A stretch of 53,798 nt of DNA from Bacillota bacterium (lineage in GTDB: Bacteria > Bacillota > Sulfobacillia > Sulfobacillales > Sulfobacillaceae), in NCBI GenBank assembly GCA_021797675.1, contig JAJZZH010000151.1, forward strand, positions 1 to 53,798, given 5' to 3'. The notes beneath the pieces are model-generated. The model worked only from the letters and a program-made list of their open reading frames with translations, was not told the origin of the DNA and did no database searches. Shown one piece after another: positions 51,587 through 53,798 of the stretch; position 1 is the first letter of the stretch, and each line of letters starts with the position of its first letter. Position numbers and translations under genes: made by a program.

Positions 51587-51947
51587 CCTTCGCCCGGGAA
51601 GCGCGGCGCCTCGTTCGTCGCCCTTTCCGGGCCGACTTCCTCCTCATCCCGATGACTTCAGGCATCCCTGAGAGCCGCTCCAATGACGCAGCCCACCGTG
51701 CCCATGGTGTGAACGTTTTGGGGGGACCTTCGGCGACCGCCCCCTTCCCCTGCGGGATAGCCGCCAGAGGATTATCGATCGCGCAGGCCCCGACGCGACT
51801 GCGCAGTGATCATGGCGAAACAACCCGAACGCCCACGGCACGTACCGAAATATGACATCGGTCAAGGCGCCCTGAGTGGCGGGTGGAGCCACCTTTTCGA
51901 TTCAGTAGCGTGCCTGGAATAAGGTTCAGCTTTGCGCCTCGCTTTGC
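51587..51947. other. Intergenic region, nothing recognised
   Basis: No supported gene. Palindromic GC-rich bits are present (for example near 51770-51810), but none forms a convincing terminator for the hydrolase gene. Confidence 0.35.
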
Positions 51948-51953
51948 TATACT
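51948..51953 (+). promoter_or_regulatory. Possible -10 box of purU
   Basis: TATACT at 51948-51953, 40 bases before the purU ATG. The hexamer 17 bases upstream (TTCAGC) is a poor -35. Confidence 0.3.
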
Positions 51954-51993
51954 CAACTAGAGCTTGGAATTGACCACGATTGGAGAATTCATT

Positions 51994-52863
51994 ATGACGG
52001 CTGGCGACCGCTCCCACCGATTGCGTATTCTCATCTCATGCCTGGATCGACCGGGCATCATTGCGGCAGTAACGGACGCCCTGTATCAACTTGGCGGCAA
52101 TATTGTGACTGCCGACCAGCATTCCGAGGACCCTGATCAGGGCATGTTTTTTATGCGCATTGTCGTACAAATGCCCGATGCCGCCGACCGGTCCGCGGCC
52201 CAGGTTATCGAACACCTGGCTCCCCTTAAGGAGCGTTTCCGCATGAATGTCCGCATTAGCCCGGCGAGCCGGATCAAACGGATGGCGGTCCTGGTTTCGC
52301 GGGAAGACCACTGTCTCAAAGAATTGATCTGGCAATGTGAAAGCCGCGAGATTCCTGCGCAAATCTCCCTCATCATCAGCAATCATCCCGACCTCACGGA
52401 TCGCGCCGTCGCAGCCGGCATCCCCTTCTACCACCTTCCGGTGGAGACCGACCGCAAGCAAATAGCGGAGCGCAGGGCCGCCGCGCTGATCGACGGAATG
52501 GATCTCGTTGTGCTCGCGCGCTATATGCAGATTCTCTCCTCGCCTTTTGTCGAGCCGTGGATGGGTCGGATGATCAATATTCATCACTCGTTCTTGCCAG
52601 CCTTTATCGGTCCGAATCCCTACCGGCAGGCGTTTGATCGGGGCGTTAAGCTGATTGGGGCCACCGCGCACTACGTGACCGCCGACCTCGATCAAGGTCC
52701 GATCATTGAACAAGACGTGCAACGCGTCGACCACCGGCAGCGGGTGCCCGACCTGAAGCGACTGGGCCGCCATGTTGAGCGCATGGTACTGGCCAGAGCG
52801 GTGCGCTGGCACGTTGAGGACCGGGTGATTATTCATCAAAACCGTACCGTCGTCTTTCCCTGA
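51994..52863 (+). CDS. purU: Formyltetrahydrofolate deformylase
   Basis: Enzyme of 289 residues releasing formate from 10-formyl-THF. An N-terminal ACT domain (about 8-90, ILISCLDRPGIIAAVTDALY) precedes a formyltransferase-fold domain with MINIHHSFLPAFIGPNPYRQ (the conserved Asn and His region) and ADLDQGPIIEQ with the catalytic Asp. The ACT domain and the HHSFLPAFxGxxPYxxA pattern distinguish it from PurN. The start at 51994 lies eight bases after TTGGAG. In cells this feeds formate to PurT or balances one-carbon pools. Single gene. Confidence 0.95.
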   Translation: MTAGDRSHRLRILISCLDRPGIIAAVTDALYQLGGNIVTADQHSEDPDQGMFFMRIVVQMPDAADRSAAQVIEHLAPLKERFRMNVRISPASRIKRMAVLVSREDHCLKELIWQCESREIPAQISLIISNHPDLTDRAVAAGIPFYHLPVETDRKQIAERRAAALIDGMDLVVLARYMQILSSPFVEPWMGRMINIHHSFLPAFIGPNPYRQAFDRGVKLIGATAHYVTADLDQGPIIEQDVQRVDHRQRVPDLKRLGRHVERMVLARAVRWHVEDRVIIHQNRTVVFP

Positions 52864-53178
52864 ATCATGCTACGCGTGAGTTTTGGCTTCTTTAGGCTGG
52901 AACGGTGGGGCGCAGAACCGGCCTCGGAACCCACGAAATAACCCAGGGCTTTTCTGCTTCAGAGTTGGGCACCAGCTCTCTGGCGGGCAGGGTCGACCAA
53001 TTTTTTCTGTTAAGTCTAAATCTATATGACCACAAAATGGGTCCATTATCCCATATTCGATGACCGGTATGGGTTGCTGAAAATTTGTTGTTAAAAATGG
53101 TTCTTAAAATTTGGTGTGGGTTCCTGTGTTGTGGTGCAGTGGTGGTAATACGATACTGCACGCAAGGAAGGGAAGAAA
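52864..53178. other. AT-rich gap after purU
   Basis: No gene recognised. A T6 run occurs near 53001 just after the palindrome GGTCGACC, but no proper stem-loop precedes it. Base composition becomes AT-richer from 53000, consistent with the edge of an inserted element. Confidence 0.35.
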
Positions 53179-53219
53179 GGAAACCAGGTAGTGTGTCTTG
53201 CCGACCGCACCTGGTTTCC
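53179..53219. repeat. Perfect 11-bp inverted repeat before the IS gene
   Basis: GGAAACCAGGT at 53179-53189 and ACCTGGTTTCC at 53209-53219 around a 19-base loop, ending eight bases before the DUF6431-like ATG. It would sequester any ribosome binding site (the AAGGA at 53177-53181 is partly in the stem), so it may restrain translation of the transposition gene (inference). Confidence 0.6.
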
Positions 53220-53226
53220 CCACAAC

Positions 53227-53798
53227 ATGTTTATTGTACTCACCTGGGACGCATTAGTGCAAGCCTACGAGGCGTATTGCACGAGCACGTTACCGCATCC
53301 CTGTCCACACTGCCATCGCTCCCGCCGGTACGCGGGCGGACACTGGCGATGGGTGCTGTGGGCGGCCGGCACTCGCCGACGCTTCTGGTTACGCCACGTG
53401 CGGTGCGAGACCTGCCATACCCTGGAGACGCTTTTCCCCCCGTGGCTCTTGCCCTATGAAGAATGGACGCTCATGGTCCTGCAACAGGCCCTGGACGCGG
53501 CCTTGGATGCGGGCCGGTCCTTCGCGGGGGTCGCGGCCGAGTGGGGCGTCGATCGCGAGGCCGTGGTGCGGCGCGTAGCGCGCTGGCGCGAGCAAGCTCC
53601 CGCTTTGCGCCAAATCGTGGCGCAGAAGGCGGCCGCGTGGGAGGCGGCCCCCCCGGGGAGCACGTGGCAACCCCGACCGCAGTGTATATGGCCAAATAGA
53701 AATGGACAGTTTGGCCATCGTTTTTCCCCACTTTGGCCATTAAGAATTCCCCACTTCAGCCATTGGGAATTGCCACTGTCCTCACCCTTCTCGGATGA
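53227..53798 (+). CDS. DUF6431-like IS protein, open at window edge
   Basis: A frame of at least 190 codons, open at the right edge. It begins MFIVLTWDALVQAYEAYC and has zinc-type Cys/His pairs (CPHCHRSRRY about 26-35, RCETCHTLE about 60-68). A helix-turn-helix region follows (SFAGVAAEWGVDREAVVRRV, about 99-118). This matches small IS-associated proteins (DUF6431, from memory) that precede a DDE transposase gene. From codon 153 the frame runs into the IS21-like terminal repeats without a stop, so the original C-terminus may be lost. An alternative GTG start is at 53191. Confidence 0.55.
   Translation, partial: MFIVLTWDALVQAYEAYCTSTLPHPCPHCHRSRRYAGGHWRWVLWAAGTRRRFWLRHVRCETCHTLETLFPPWLLPYEEWTLMVLQQALDAALDAGRSFAGVAAEWGVDREAVVRRVARWREQAPALRQIVAQKAAAWEAAPPGSTWQPRPQCIWPNRNGQFGHRFSPLWPLRIPHFSHWELPLSSPFSD
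53683..53798 (+). mobile_element. IS21-like left-end terminal repeats at window edge
   Basis: Starts TGTATATGGCCAAA, contains repeated TTTGGCCA and TTCCCCACTT units, and ends GTCCTCACCCTTCTCGGATGA. It is the longer counterpart of 10602-10700, with one extra repeat unit. istA would be expected just beyond the window. Confidence 0.6.

Noticed and set aside
52978-53008. Intrinsic terminator after purU
   Set aside because: A T-run is present but the preceding palindrome has no loop and only weak pairing.

Overview
The window is GC-rich bacterial chromosome with strong AGGAGG-type ribosome binding sites, frequent GTG/TTG starts and Gram-positive-type genes: a GatD-type amidotransferase, short HisG with HisZ, and a YwfO-like HD hydrolase. 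I infer a monoderm, probably a GC-rich Bacillota lineage such as Sulfobacillus. That assignment rests on gene content only and is moderate at best. No rRNA, tRNA or CRISPR array was seen.

Layout: 0.5-9.3 kb holds a formylglycine-type sulfatase, a retropepsin-like protein, an HxlR regulator, an orphan sugar-binding protein, an M61 peptidase with PDZ domain and an ammonium transporter with a clear sigma-A-like promoter. 9.3-18.6 kb is accessory: an HNH nuclease, a Nudix hydrolase, a sugar ABC operon (permease, binding protein, permease, no ATPase), and fossils of IS21, IS607 and possibly a group II intron. It also holds an intact IS91-like element in which a tyrosine recombinase overlaps an HUH/Y2 transposase. 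18.9-26.3 kb carries cysK, a tatA / gatD / CbiB-like cluster, an extremely basic lipoprotein, an unknown protein, an IS607 fossil, proC and a superoxide dismutase.

26.6-34.1 kb is a complete compact histidine operon, hisC-Z-G-D-B-H-A-F-IE, with overlapping or closely spaced genes. It lacks only histidinol-phosphate phosphatase. It is followed by a small unknown gene translationally coupled to an OmpR-type two-component pair. 37.2-43.4 kb on the minus strand carries a GH4 glycosidase, a medium-chain dehydrogenase, a glycosyltransferase / polysaccharide deacetylase-like pair and an HD hydrolase. 43.7-47.9 kb on the plus strand carries an Nramp-related transporter with a non-canonical metal site, an M20 dipeptidase coupled to cysE, and an unknown protein. 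49-51.6 kb is a large secreted clan-A glycoside hydrolase, followed by purU. The right edge is a DUF6431-like IS gene whose frame runs into IS21-like terminal repeats, related to a second copy at 10.6 kb.

Taken together, the genes suggest a heterotroph scavenging sugars (GH39-like enzyme, GH4, ABC sugar uptake, sulfatase) with its own histidine, proline and cysteine synthesis. The chromosome is repeatedly visited by IS elements whose remains cluster between core genes. Gene functions are inferred from motifs recognised by eye; no database search was run.
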